Origin: CAYVBW01 sp964588685
GTDB lineage: Bacteria > Patescibacteriota > Microgenomatia > UBA1400 > PJMF01
Direction: 5' to 3'
NCBI GenBank assembly: GCA_964588685.1
Contig: CAZPQG010000014.1
Location: 1-17,200 of the forward strand
DNA: 17,200 nucleotides
The position numbers and the translations under genes are program-made. The notes beneath the pieces were generated by a model. That model ran no database searches, was not told where the DNA came from, and saw nothing but the letters and a program-made list of their open reading frames with translations. This document shows positions 1 through 7,419 of the stretch, one piece after another. Each line of letters begins with the position of its first letter. Positions within the stretch are counted from its first letter, which is position 1.

Positions 1-1840
1 TACCGGAAACATCTAACTTTTCATTTGGAGAAGTTGTCCCAATGCCAACGTTGCCGGTAAAGTCAGCATCACCAGCCACTGTTAATTTATTATCCGGTTG
101 AGTAGTGCCAATGCCAACACCGCCCGTACTATCTTCTACATATAACAAATTGTTTAAATTGACTAAATCTGTCGAACTGACCAAACTGATTTCATTATCA
201 GCTGTCAACTGAATATCGCCTGTGCCGCCAGTGGCATTAAAGACTAGGCTTTTGCCCTCTAGAGTTAGGCTGGTGCCGGTGGCTTCAATTTTGGGATTAG
301 TTTCGCCCAGCAGCACGATGCCTTCATTATTCATTGACAGCACCGTATTAGTAGTGGCGCCTGTTTCAGGGGCCAGGGGATAGCCTTGCAAGGTTTCAGT
401 ATTGAGAGCATAACCGACAGTGCGAATTGGCTGGCGCGGACTTAAGGTTTCATCATTGGGGCTGGTACCGACTACTACTTCTAACCAAATGTTAGGATTT
501 TCGCTGAAAACATCATCGCCAATGGCCGGGCCGCAGTTCTCGCTGACATCACCAATGCCGATTGAAAAAATACCGTCTTGATCAGGCTCAACCACGCAAG
601 TATTGGATTCATACAGCAGATTGCCGGTAGTTAAGGCATCGTACAATTTGAACACAATATCGGCATTTTCAGTAATAGGGTTCATTTGCGGATCAGTGAG
701 CCGGCCTTGAAACGATAAGGTGCGTCCGGGCGGGGTAGGGCTGGTGGGATAAGCAAATTGGTGCGGAGCATTGGTAATCAGCTGTTTATACCCTAGCGAA
801 CCTAGTCCTAAAAAGAATAACACCATTACTGCCAAATTGACATATGTCAAAATGTTAAATTTAATATTTCTTTTAAGTTGCCGTGAGCTGGCTGCTGCTG
901 AGCCTGCCCATTTATCTTTAACTGTACTTGAAATTTTTTCTGTGAGTTGACTGAGCCGGTTTTTGAGCCGGGCTCGTTTTTCTTGATGGCTGCGGGCAGT
1001 TGATTTTTTCCGGCCGGTTATGGCTGCAGCTTTTTTTTCTGCTTGACTTTGATTTTTGCTAGTTGGGGGTGTGCTTAGACTGAGCAAGTTGCGTTTGCCC
1101 GGCGCAGTAGTAATGGTTTTAGAATTTGAATCAGCTGTGGCTGAGGGTTTGGCGGCAGCGGCAGCGGTTGAAATTTGAGTTGCTTTTTCTTCTTCTACAA
1201 CTTCTTCTTTCGGCTGTTGATAAACATAGCCCACTTGCAGCCATTTCGGCGCCTTCAATAAGATATTTTCTTGCTTCAGCCACAACCCGAACTGCACTAT
1301 ACTGCTGAATTTGCGCCTAATTGTTGATTTTTTTAGGCCTTTTTCTTTTTGAAATCGGTAAAAATCATCCAGTTTGGTTTTTGTTAGTAAAGCTTCGACT
1401 GTTTTTTCATCACTAAATTCAATAAATTGGCTGATATCGCTGCGATAATTTTTAATAGTGGCAGGGGAGCAATCATCTTTTTTAAGTGCTAATAGGAATT
1501 CTTGAAGAAAGACATTAGTCTGAACAGGCGGATACTCATCTACAAACTGGGTCAAAATAGATAAGGCAGTGCTTACAACCGAAGCTTTGCCTGTGGCCGC
1601 CGAAGATTTTTTTGTAAGCGGCAGATTACTTTTTTGGGCAAAGGCTTCAATTTCCTCAACAGACCAGGATGAAAAGTCTTGTTTTTGGGTTAAAAACTTG
1701 ACTAAAAGCTCCTGAGCCGTGATTTTCAACTCTTGTTTATCAATGCCGCTATCTTTAGCTGCTTCGGTTAAAGAAAAATTTTCCAAAAATGTGGAAAATG
1801 TTGACAAAATGCTGGCGATGTATCTTTGTTGGGCAGTCAC
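1..1840 (-). CDS. Membrane-anchored surface fibre protein with N-terminal tyrosine-recombinase SAM-like domain (3' end beyond window)
   Basis: I translated 613 uninterrupted codons from a GTG at 1838-1840; an in-frame TAG lies eight codons upstream and no better start is visible. Residues ~108-193 read like the core-binding (SAM-like) domain of XerC/XerD-type integrases: 'FLQEFLLAL', 'SPATIKNYRSDISQFIEF', 'KKSTIRRKFSSIVQFGLWL'. No catalytic Arg/His-x-x-Arg/Tyr domain follows. Instead there is an Ala/Lys/Ser-rich linker (~205-325), a single membrane helix (~328-350), then an outer part: 'TLSFQGRLTDPQMNPIT' (~373-390), a beta domain with one Cys pair (C415, C436), and two phage-fibre-type 'GVGIGTTQP' / 'NVGIGTTSP' repeats (~574-605). 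There is no signal peptide and the linker is basic, so I infer the N-terminus stays in the cytoplasm and the fibre faces out. The reading frame is certain; the SAM-like assignment is from motif reading only. It is transcribed away from the gap at 1841-2482. Confidence 0.85.
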   Translation of the reverse strand, partial: MTAQQRYIASILSTFSTFLENFSLTEAAKDSGIDKQELKITAQELLVKFLTQKQDFSSWSVEEIEAFAQKSNLPLTKKSSAATGKASVVSTALSILTQFVDEYPPVQTNVFLQEFLLALKKDDCSPATIKNYRSDISQFIEFSDEKTVEALLTKTKLDDFYRFQKEKGLKKSTIRRKFSSIVQFGLWLKQENILLKAPKWLQVGYVYQQPKEEVVEEEKATQISTAAAAAKPSATADSNSKTITTAPGKRNLLSLSTPPTSKNQSQAEKKAAAITGRKKSTARSHQEKRARLKNRLSQLTEKISSTVKDKWAGSAAASSRQLKRNIKFNILTYVNLAVMVLFFLGLGSLGYKQLITNAPHQFAYPTSPTPPGRTLSFQGRLTDPQMNPITENADIVFKLYDALTTGNLLYESNTCVVEPDQDGIFSIGIGDVSENCGPAIGDDVFSENPNIWLEVVVGTSPNDETLSPRQPIRTVGYALNTETLQGYPLAPETGATTNTVLSMNNEGIVLLGETNPKIEATGTSLTLEGKSLVFNATGGTGDIQLTADNEISLVSSTDLVNLNNLLYVEDSTGGVGIGTTQPDNKLTVAGDADFTGNVGIGTTSPNEKLDVSG

Positions 1841-2125
1841 AAGGATTTTTTCTTTTTTTGTCTAATACTTGATTCGTTAGACGCTTATTAAGTGCTTAAA
1901 GTGTAAGAAAAAAACAAGCATTGTTCAACCTCTGATTTTAAGGGGAAAAAGAGCTTAAAAAGTTAGTATGGATCGCTAACAGCAAAATTTGCTGCTGCAA
2001 GAATAGCGTTCATCGTTCAAATTGGACAAATTTAAAGGAAAACAATTATCAAAAGCGATCAAAATATATCGGTAAAAAGAGTATTAATAGTACTAGCCTG
2101 CAAAACATGGTTAATTTTAATAAGG

Positions 2126-2134
2126 TTATCCACA
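2126..2134 (+). promoter_or_regulatory. Perfect DnaA box
   Basis: TTATCCACA is an exact match to the classical high-affinity DnaA box. It lies mid-way in the divergent gap. Only about 190 bases downstream are further TTWTNCACA matches on the other strand. A single box can occur by chance; the clustering is what gives it weight. Confidence 0.45.
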
Positions 2135-2335
2135 ATTTTGCTCCTTGTAAATTTTTGTAAAACTGATGTAATAAGTGAAGTAAAATCTACGAGAGATGAT
2201 TGTGACAAAACTTGTTTTAATAATATTAGAGCTAATTTTACTCAGGTGGAGAGAGAATCAGTGTTTTAAAAATTAATTAAAAGGCTGCAAATTACTCGTT
2301 AATTTACCGGTTAACTTATTTCGGGTGCTGTTTAT

Positions 2336-2364
2336 TGTGGAAAACTTTGTTCAGCTGTGTAAAA
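2336..2364 (-). promoter_or_regulatory. Pair of DnaA-box-like sites, same orientation, 20 bases apart
   Basis: TGTGGAAAA (2336-2344) and TGTGTAAAA (2356-2364) are, on the minus strand, TTTTCCACA and TTTTACACA. Both fit TTWTNCACA. Their starts are exactly 20 bases apart, about two helical turns. They lie just upstream of the TATAAT at 2374-2379, so they could equally be an operator for the 2483 gene. Confidence 0.35.
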
Positions 2365-2373
2365 AGATATAGT

Positions 2374-2379
2374 TATAAT
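2374..2379 (+). promoter_or_regulatory. Candidate -10 element for the PaaX-like gene
   Basis: TATAAT is a perfect -10 hexamer, about 104 bases before the ATG at 2483. No good -35 lies at 16-18 bases; the DnaA-like site TGTGTAAAA occupies that space. The long AT-rich leader makes chance matches likely. Confidence 0.35.
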
Positions 2380-2482
2380 TTTTGCCTGCGTTGAGTTAAA
2401 AATATTGATTGGCCAATACTAGGTGCTTTTAACTAACTTAAAATCTAAAAATTTTTAAACTTAAATTAGATTAAATCAAACT

Positions 2483-3280
2483 ATGAAATTATCCAGTAAA
2501 AAATTACTGCTTTGGCTTTATCCTGTCGTTCCGTCTGACTCAGCAATTGACGCGGCAACCAAGGCAGCTGAGGCAGCGAAGGTTGCAGCCCGCCGCCGCA
2601 GAGTGTCTTATACCCAGATAGAGATTTTGTTGTCAGATTTAACTGAGGCCGGCCGTCAATCGCTGTTGCGTTTACTAGAGAATAAAGACTTGTTATTTAC
2701 TGATAAACTAAGAGGGCAACTTAACGCCAGCATCAGCAGTTATGGTCAAAGTCAATTAGAAGCCCAATTTCCGGTTTTAAAACAAGCGACTAATCCATGG
2801 CAAGGAACTTGGTCAATGATTGTTTTTCTAGAATCGCCGCCGGCCGATGACAGCTTTCGCTACTTAAGAAGTTTGCTGCTAAAAGAACACTGCTTTGCTC
2901 TCAAAAGAGGAGTCTATTTGCACCCTGGTCAATTATCAGTGCATGTAATGGAGCTGCTGCAAACAACATATCGTAATGCTGTCATAATTGTTCAATTTGA
3001 CAATTGGGAGTTTGGGGACGACCGTAAGATTATAGGACAAAAAACTAATTTAATGGGTTTGGTTGATATCTATTCTGGAATTAGCACAGAATTAAATAAT
3101 ATGCTAAATAAAAAATTAAGTTGTAAAACATTGACCAGTCAGCAAAAAAAAGCTATTTATTCGGTTTACCATCGGTTGGTTTCTAATTTAGAGACTGACA
3201 GCGGTATAGTTAATTATTATTTTCCTCAAGTGGAGGATGGGTTGCAGCTGCTTAATAAGTTAAAAATGAATTTAACTTAG
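2483..3280 (+). CDS. PaaX-family-like regulator with Cas2-like central fold
   Basis: A 265-residue soluble protein with no signal peptide. Residues ~40-95 ('RRRRVSYTQIEILLSDL' onward) look like a winged-helix segment preceded by an Ala/Arg-rich helix. Residues ~105-175 carry the pattern typical of the PaaX central domain, which has a Cas2-like ferredoxin fold: W106-x3-W110, a hydrophobic strand 'SMIVFLESPP', a helix 'FRYLRSLLLKEHCFALKRG', then 'VYLHPGQL'. The ~90-residue C-terminal part is helical and unrecognised. PaaX proteins are transcriptional regulators, and proteins of this type are common in CPR genomes where they are often mislabelled Cas2. No cas gene or array is nearby. The ATG at 2483 is the first good start but has no Shine-Dalgarno. 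The gene stands alone between two gene-free gaps, so its target is unknown; autoregulation is possible. Confidence 0.6.
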   Translation: MKLSSKKLLLWLYPVVPSDSAIDAATKAAEAAKVAARRRRVSYTQIEILLSDLTEAGRQSLLRLLENKDLLFTDKLRGQLNASISSYGQSQLEAQFPVLKQATNPWQGTWSMIVFLESPPADDSFRYLRSLLLKEHCFALKRGVYLHPGQLSVHVMELLQTTYRNAVIIVQFDNWEFGDDRKIIGQKTNLMGLVDIYSGISTELNNMLNKKLSCKTLTSQQKKAIYSVYHRLVSNLETDSGIVNYYFPQVEDGLQLLNKLKMNLT

Positions 3281-3950
3281 TTTGTAGGTGCTTGTTTCGT
3301 GTAACAAAAGCCGAATTTAAGACTTTTTACTACGCTTATATTTTTATTGGTATCTGGTTTTTTGCTTTCGGGTACTATTTTACTTGAGTAAATTGGTTAA
3401 TATTAAATAATAGATTGATAGCTTTATAAGTGTTTTAGCATTTTTGCGAGAATAGCTATGCCAGAGGTTGCGGTAATAGTTCAGTAATTATGCAATAATA
3501 AATATGGTTATTTTTGCAGATTGTAAAAGGCCTTTTTTATAAGAAAATAAAGCGAAAATAGTGAAAAATTGTACAAATCAGTATTTTTTAAAGACGCTAA
3601 AAAAGTGAAAATTATAGAGTTAAGTTTTGTTAATTTTCAGCAATGATATAAGATGTTGGTTTGTTATGGCTTGGCTGCAGGGAGAGGTTTGATTGGAGCA
3701 ACTAATGATGGCTAAAGTTAGCTGATAGGCATTATTAACCAATTGCTGGTGTAATTGTTTAGAGTTAGTTGATTAAAACTGTTGAATAATACTACTTCAC
3801 TGAAATGAGGGATGGTGTTTTGTAGCTGCTTTGGATTGCCTCTTTAGTTCAAACCTCATAGCGTTTAAAAACAGTTCAAGCATTTTAGCAGTAGTCGTAA
3901 AGTGCTGCAGCTTACCTGTTTTTTATTTATAGTTCTTATTTTTAGTGCCT
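3281..3950. other. 670-base gap with no recognised gene
   Basis: This AT-rich stretch lies between the convergent 3' ends of the PaaX-like gene and the 3951-5912 gene. I see no ORF of note and no cloverleaf. It contains a 12-base perfect palindrome AAAAGGCCTTTT (3525-3536), with extra T's after it on the plus strand, and a distant inverted repeat ATGAGG/CCTCAT (3805-3810, 3854-3859). Neither is a convincing terminator. For two gene ends meeting, this is much more DNA than needed, so a small RNA or decayed gene remains possible. Confidence 0.4.
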
Positions 3951-5912
3951 TCATTCTTTGATCATCATAATCATTATCCTCTGCTGCTCCCACCAAGCTT
4001 TGGCTTGTAATTGACTGCTTTCAGGACTGCTTTCTGCTTGCTTCATGCCAAATTTAACTACGTCAAGTTTAAACCGGCCTTTCTTAAAGTAAAAGTTGAA
4101 TTGCCCCTTTTTATTAGTCACATCAGCATAGACTTGGCCAGATTCGTCCAGACTAGTTAGTCTAACCATAGCATTTTGTACAGAGTTGCCATTTTTATCA
4201 AGTACCATGCCGTTAATGTTGGCAAATAGTTTTTGTTTGAATAAACAGAGCAGACCAAATAAGATATAAATTGTTAAGGCTATGATATTGATTAAATTAG
4301 TCCAAAAAAGAGTGGCTGTGACAGCTAGGATGATATTGAACAAAACTAATAAATTATCAAATTTGATCAATTTAGCCAGCCATAACTGCCAGCGGGTGGA
4401 CCAGGACCAGTCATGCTTTTTAATTAAACTAATCAAATTGTCAAATTTAGTATTTAACTGAGCTCGATCGCTGTCAGCCGGAATTTGCAGCGATAAACTA
4501 GTTTGATTAATGTTAGTTTCAATTTCTTGGGCTTGGTAATAATCTTTTGTTTTGGTGTGCGGCGGTGGATTTTGTAAAGTTGGGTACTGATAATCAGGAT
4601 GTTGGACTGAAATTCGATAAGTCTTTAGAGGCAAGTTAAGCGGCAGATATAAACCTCGGTGATCAGTTAAGGTAGTTTTATAAAAAGGGGGAAAGCCCGG
4701 TTGCTCAGCCTCGTTGACGGCAAAAATTTTGGCAAAAGGAACTCCAGCAGGAAATGTCACTTCAGTCGGTTCGGCTTGATCGTAAATTAAATTGCCTTGT
4801 TGGTCTAACTTGGCTAACCTGCTGTCAAACACCCAGCCTGCCCGGTCAGCAAAAGGTAAAATTTCTAAAGCTCGCCAAATTTTAATCAAGTTTTTACCTG
4901 AAATGACTAAATCCAACTTACAAAATAAGAGCAGCGTGGCTGTGATAGCAGGCCAGCTGACAATTAAGAGTGTTAGATATGGGCCTAATGCATATAAAGT
5001 TTGTTGAAACCAGCTGCGGGTAGTAACTCTCCAGATAGGCGTAGGAGTTAAGTCCCGGACCAAATCGTATATTATCTCTCTTGGTACTGGCATTTTTGAA
5101 GGAATAACAATTGGAATATTTTCGATTACAGAAATATGTCTGGCTAAATCTATGATGGTGAAATTAAGGGTAATGACAGTATCGCGCGGTAAAATTGGCA
5201 GGTTGTGCTGCCATTGACCTTGTGCGTCAATATCTTCTTCAATAAAGTAATCATCTCGATTCGGAATCATGACTGTCAGCTGTACAGTGCTCAAAGCTTC
5301 GCCATGCGCTAGTAAAGTTGGCTCATTAACTAAGATTTGTAATGGTTCTTGAGGAACGGTGGTTGCGTCAAGAGTTGAGATTGATGCCTCCTTGTCTCCG
5401 ATTTGCGTCAGGACGAAATAAGGGGCAATAGTATCAACTGTAAAGCTCCAGGCAGCCGAGCTGTTGCTCAAGCCAGCTTCATCAACTGCAATAATTTTCC
5501 AGGAGTGATGATCGTCATCAAGACTAAATTTAATATCAAGAAAATATCTGTCCAACTCGCTGCTAAAGGCTAGGTTGTATTGTTCAAAAGAGCCGGGCTC
5601 AAAAATATCATCAATGACCAGCTCGTTGTTAATGATAAGCTGATGATGAGACATAGCTACCTTGTCAGTCGATTTCTGCCATACAAATTGAGGTCGGTCA
5701 GTGCTTAGCAGGGCTCCGTTGTCCGGGGAAATTAGAATTGGCGTTGAGGGAGGAACCACATCAGGCATGGTAGCCTTAACAGGAATTTGGAACTGCTGTG
5801 TTTTTGTTTCCTGGGCAAACAAGGGACTAGAGTGAAGAAAAAAAAAGCTGGCCGGAACGATCAGGCTTGAGAGCAAGATAAACAATGGTTGGTGCAGACT
5901 GTATTTATTCAT
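3951..5912 (-). CDS. Exported multi-pass protein with Ig-like and carboxypeptidase-regulatory-like domains
   Basis: A 653-residue protein. I choose the ATG at 5910-5912 over the upstream in-frame TTG at 5918, because AAAGGA sits 7 bases before the ATG but only 1 base before the TTG. A signal peptide is followed by a cut-site-like 'SSPLFAQ' near residue 34. Residues ~55-165 form an FN3/Ig-like module ('PILISPDNGALL', 'RPQFVW', 'SWKIIAVDEAGLSNSSAAW', 'VDTIAP'), and a second beta region runs to ~275. A hydrophobic segment lies at ~306-335, and a hairpin of two helices at ~519-558. Residues ~355-450 and ~563-623 resemble carboxypeptidase-regulatory-like folds ('INGMVLDKNGNSVQNAMVRL', 'TNKKGQFNFYF'). 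The family is unnamed to me. It ends in TGA. A terminator upstream (6145-6177) separates it from the preceding cluster, so it probably has its own promoter, which I could not identify. Confidence 0.8.
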   Translation of the reverse strand: MNKYSLHQPLFILLSSLIVPASFFFLHSSPLFAQETKTQQFQIPVKATMPDVVPPSTPILISPDNGALLSTDRPQFVWQKSTDKVAMSHHQLIINNELVIDDIFEPGSFEQYNLAFSSELDRYFLDIKFSLDDDHHSWKIIAVDEAGLSNSSAAWSFTVDTIAPYFVLTQIGDKEASISTLDATTVPQEPLQILVNEPTLLAHGEALSTVQLTVMIPNRDDYFIEEDIDAQGQWQHNLPILPRDTVITLNFTIIDLARHISVIENIPIVIPSKMPVPREIIYDLVRDLTPTPIWRVTTRSWFQQTLYALGPYLTLLIVSWPAITATLLLFCKLDLVISGKNLIKIWRALEILPFADRAGWVFDSRLAKLDQQGNLIYDQAEPTEVTFPAGVPFAKIFAVNEAEQPGFPPFYKTTLTDHRGLYLPLNLPLKTYRISVQHPDYQYPTLQNPPPHTKTKDYYQAQEIETNINQTSLSLQIPADSDRAQLNTKFDNLISLIKKHDWSWSTRWQLWLAKLIKFDNLLVLFNIILAVTATLFWTNLINIIALTIYILFGLLCLFKQKLFANINGMVLDKNGNSVQNAMVRLTSLDESGQVYADVTNKKGQFNFYFKKGRFKLDVVKFGMKQAESSPESSQLQAKAWWEQQRIMIMMIKE

Positions 5913-5919
5913 TAACAAG

Positions 5920-5925
5920 TCCTTT
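5920..5925 (-). promoter_or_regulatory. Shine-Dalgarno that decides the start of the 3951-5912 gene
   Basis: On the minus strand this reads AAAGGA, 7 bases before the ATG at 5912 and 1 base before the TTG at 5918. It is the only clear ribosome-binding site I found in this window. Confidence 0.6.
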
Positions 5926-6065
5926 AAAAAACAGGCCTTTTTTAAAACGTTTTTGTGTTCTCGTGCTCTTCAAATTTTGTAGTCTTAAAATTTAAAATGT
6001 CTCAGGATAGTTAGAAAATAGTTAAAATTAGCTTAATTACTTAGCTGTTCGTCTTGGTTAATCTG

Positions 6066-6150
6066 TTTTTACACTAATTTGTTTTTGCCAATTTTTACAA
6101 AATTAATTCTTACAAATTGTCACCTGTTTTACAAAAAGGTTTTACAAAAA
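6066..6150. repeat. Short TTTTACAAAAA-type repeats beside the terminator
   Basis: The 415-base gap between the genes ending at 6334 and starting at 5912 contains several TTTTACA-type words. Two direct copies of GTTTTACAAAAA abut at 6126-6137 and 6139-6150, with looser forms at 6066-6073, 6091-6102 and 6107-6116. The same 12-mer occurs inverted at 2152-2163 in the candidate origin region. The rest of the gap shows nothing else I recognise. Such A/T words can arise by slippage, so function is uncertain. Confidence 0.4.
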
Positions 6151-6177
6151 AAGGTAATGGTGCAGTTACCATTACCT
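6145..6177 (-). terminator. Rho-independent terminator of the surface gene cluster
   Basis: A perfect 10-bp stem (AGGTAATGGT at 6152-6161 pairing with ACCATTACCT at 6168-6177) with a 6-base loop. On the minus strand the stem is followed by a run of seven T's (6152-6146). It lies about 160 bases after the stop of the 6334-7368 gene and closes the transcript of the surface cluster before the next gene begins. Confidence 0.85.
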
Positions 6178-6333
6178 CAAACAAATTTTTCGTAAATAAT
6201 AACAAATTTTTATTATTGATTTTTTAGCTATTTTTTAACTGCTTTTTGCTCTGCCGGCATTATCTTTAATTGGATTTTAATTAGACTGTTTCTCTACAGC
6301 TTAACTTTCAACTATGAGCATGATTAATATTTA

Positions 6334-7368
6334 TTAATCATCTCTCCTTTCATAGCGGTCCAGTTTTCTTTGCAGTTCTTTAATTTTTTCCTTTTCAAGC
6401 TGATACTGTTTTTCACTGTATCGTTTTATGGCTAGAACAATGATGCCGATCAGCAAGCCTCCAAATAATATCGAAAGAATGATTCTGACTGGAATAATCC
6501 AGAAATTAGTTGAAGCTACAGCTACTTGACCGCTATCGCCGTAGCTGGCGGTTAGTTTGGCAGTATATAAGCCAAACCCCCAAACTTTTTCCCATTTGCC
6601 GGCAAAGCTGCGGCTGTTAAGAGGAAAGATGTTTTTAGAATCGAGCTGAAAAGAGTCTGATTTTTGGCCCAGCATATTAAAAATATCAATATTCATTCTG
6701 GGGTGAATGTGGATGTCGGATTGATTGCGAATTAAAAAAGAATAGGGCACAGGGCCGAATTCTTGGAATTTTTTAAATTTAAATTCACGGATATAAGCCT
6801 CTTCGTTTATTGGTCCTTCAGTAATAACGTAAAATAAAGTGCCTATTCTTTGGCTGACACCAGTCCCGGAGCCTTCTTCTGCAGTAATGTCTGTGCCGTC
6901 AACCGGTTCATGTACTACCATGGCGTATTTTCCTCCCGGCAAGGCATCTTCAGGTACTTCAATTAAGACTGTCATCTCAGCTGTTTCATTCGGAGCAAGA
7001 GTATGTCGGTTGGGCGTGATTACCATCCAGTGAGCCAAACTCCAACGATTAGTGACTGTTTCTTGGACTGGAATCGGGGTAGAGCCGTCTTCTTTGACAA
7101 TAAAGTCTTGGGCATAAGAGCGCAAGGAGATGGTGCTGTCAGAAATATTACGGACTCTGATATTAGTTTGAATTTTTTCGCCCGGTTTAATTTTAAGTTG
7201 GCCATCTTCGCCGGTTCGCGGCGGCATAGTCACCAGGGTGCGGCTGTCAGGAGAAGGGACACCAATCTGTGCCTGAATCGCTTGGGGGCTTAATAAAGTT
7301 AAAACGATAAGAGTGATAGCTGAAAACAGTAAATAAAGCGGTGAGTTTTTCATGGGCAGGTTTTTCAT
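6334..7368 (-). CDS. DUF916/WxLIP-like membrane-anchored surface protein, copy B
   Basis: A 344-residue protein from the ATG at 7368; a TTG six bases upstream and an ATG at 7353 are alternatives, because the first codons contain a duplicated 'MKNLP/MKNSP'. A signal peptide ends near 'QAIQAQ'. Residues ~38-185 look like the DUF916 (WxL-interacting protein) N-terminal beta domain: 'KIKPGEKIQTNIRVRNISDS', 'NETAEMTVLIEVPEDALPGG', 'YAMVVHEP', 'GTLFYVITEG'. A second beta domain (~193-285, compare DUF3324) holds 'PLNSRSFAGKWEK' and 'GFGLYTAKLTASYG'. One membrane helix (~291-314) is followed by a charged, coiled-coil-like cytoplasmic tail. In Gram-positive bacteria this architecture anchors WxL surface proteins. 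It follows its putative partner (7420-8898) by 51 bases and is the last gene before the terminator. There is no Shine-Dalgarno. Confidence 0.75.
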   Translation of the reverse strand: MKNLPMKNSPLYLLFSAITLIVLTLLSPQAIQAQIGVPSPDSRTLVTMPPRTGEDGQLKIKPGEKIQTNIRVRNISDSTISLRSYAQDFIVKEDGSTPIPVQETVTNRWSLAHWMVITPNRHTLAPNETAEMTVLIEVPEDALPGGKYAMVVHEPVDGTDITAEEGSGTGVSQRIGTLFYVITEGPINEEAYIREFKFKKFQEFGPVPYSFLIRNQSDIHIHPRMNIDIFNMLGQKSDSFQLDSKNIFPLNSRSFAGKWEKVWGFGLYTAKLTASYGDSGQVAVASTNFWIIPVRIILSILFGGLLIGIIVLAIKRYSEKQYQLEKEKIKELQRKLDRYERRDD

Positions 7369-7419
7369 GGACAAGTTGTTATTAATTATTGATGTTAGGT
7401 TAATGCTATCTATTTTTTA

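Larger units (their letters stand above)
1841..2482. other. AT-rich divergent intergenic region, possible replication-origin-like sequence
   Basis: This 642-base gap separates the minus-strand surface gene from the plus-strand PaaX-like gene. I see no convincing protein gene, tRNA or rRNA. It contains three matches to the DnaA-box consensus TTWTNCACA, listed separately, with a fourth just inside the neighbouring gene at 1790-1798. It also holds very AT-rich stretches (about 2255-2282 and 2436-2482), a short palindrome AGCAAAATTTGCT at 1981-1993, and an inverted repeat AATCTAA/TTAGATT (2442-2448, 2466-2472) just before the ATG at 2483. The combination resembles an oriC or a heavily regulated divergent promoter. 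No dnaA, dnaN or other origin-linked gene is present, so the origin reading is tentative. Confidence 0.35.

Noticed and set aside
1126..1308. Small plus-strand ORF
   Set aside because: It is antisense to the long open frame of the surface fibre gene, inside its linker-coding region, with no family resemblance.
1..1840. Active integrase/recombinase or integrated phage
   Set aside because: Only the SAM-like domain is present, the catalytic residues are missing, and there are no att-like repeats or other phage genes. The fibre-type repeats are common in surface proteins.
2483..3280. Cas2 of a CRISPR-Cas system
   Set aside because: The central fold pattern is Cas2-like, but the protein is far too long, carries a winged-helix-like N-terminus, and no repeat array or other cas gene is present. 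PaaX-like is the better reading.
3525..3540. Terminator for the 2483-3280 gene
   Set aside because: AAAAGGCCTTTT followed by T's is a perfect palindrome but leaves no loop, and it lies about 245 bases after the stop.
3801..3860. tRNA-like segment with GTTCAAACC
   Set aside because: The word resembles a T-loop, but no acceptor, anticodon or T-stem pairing can be drawn around it.
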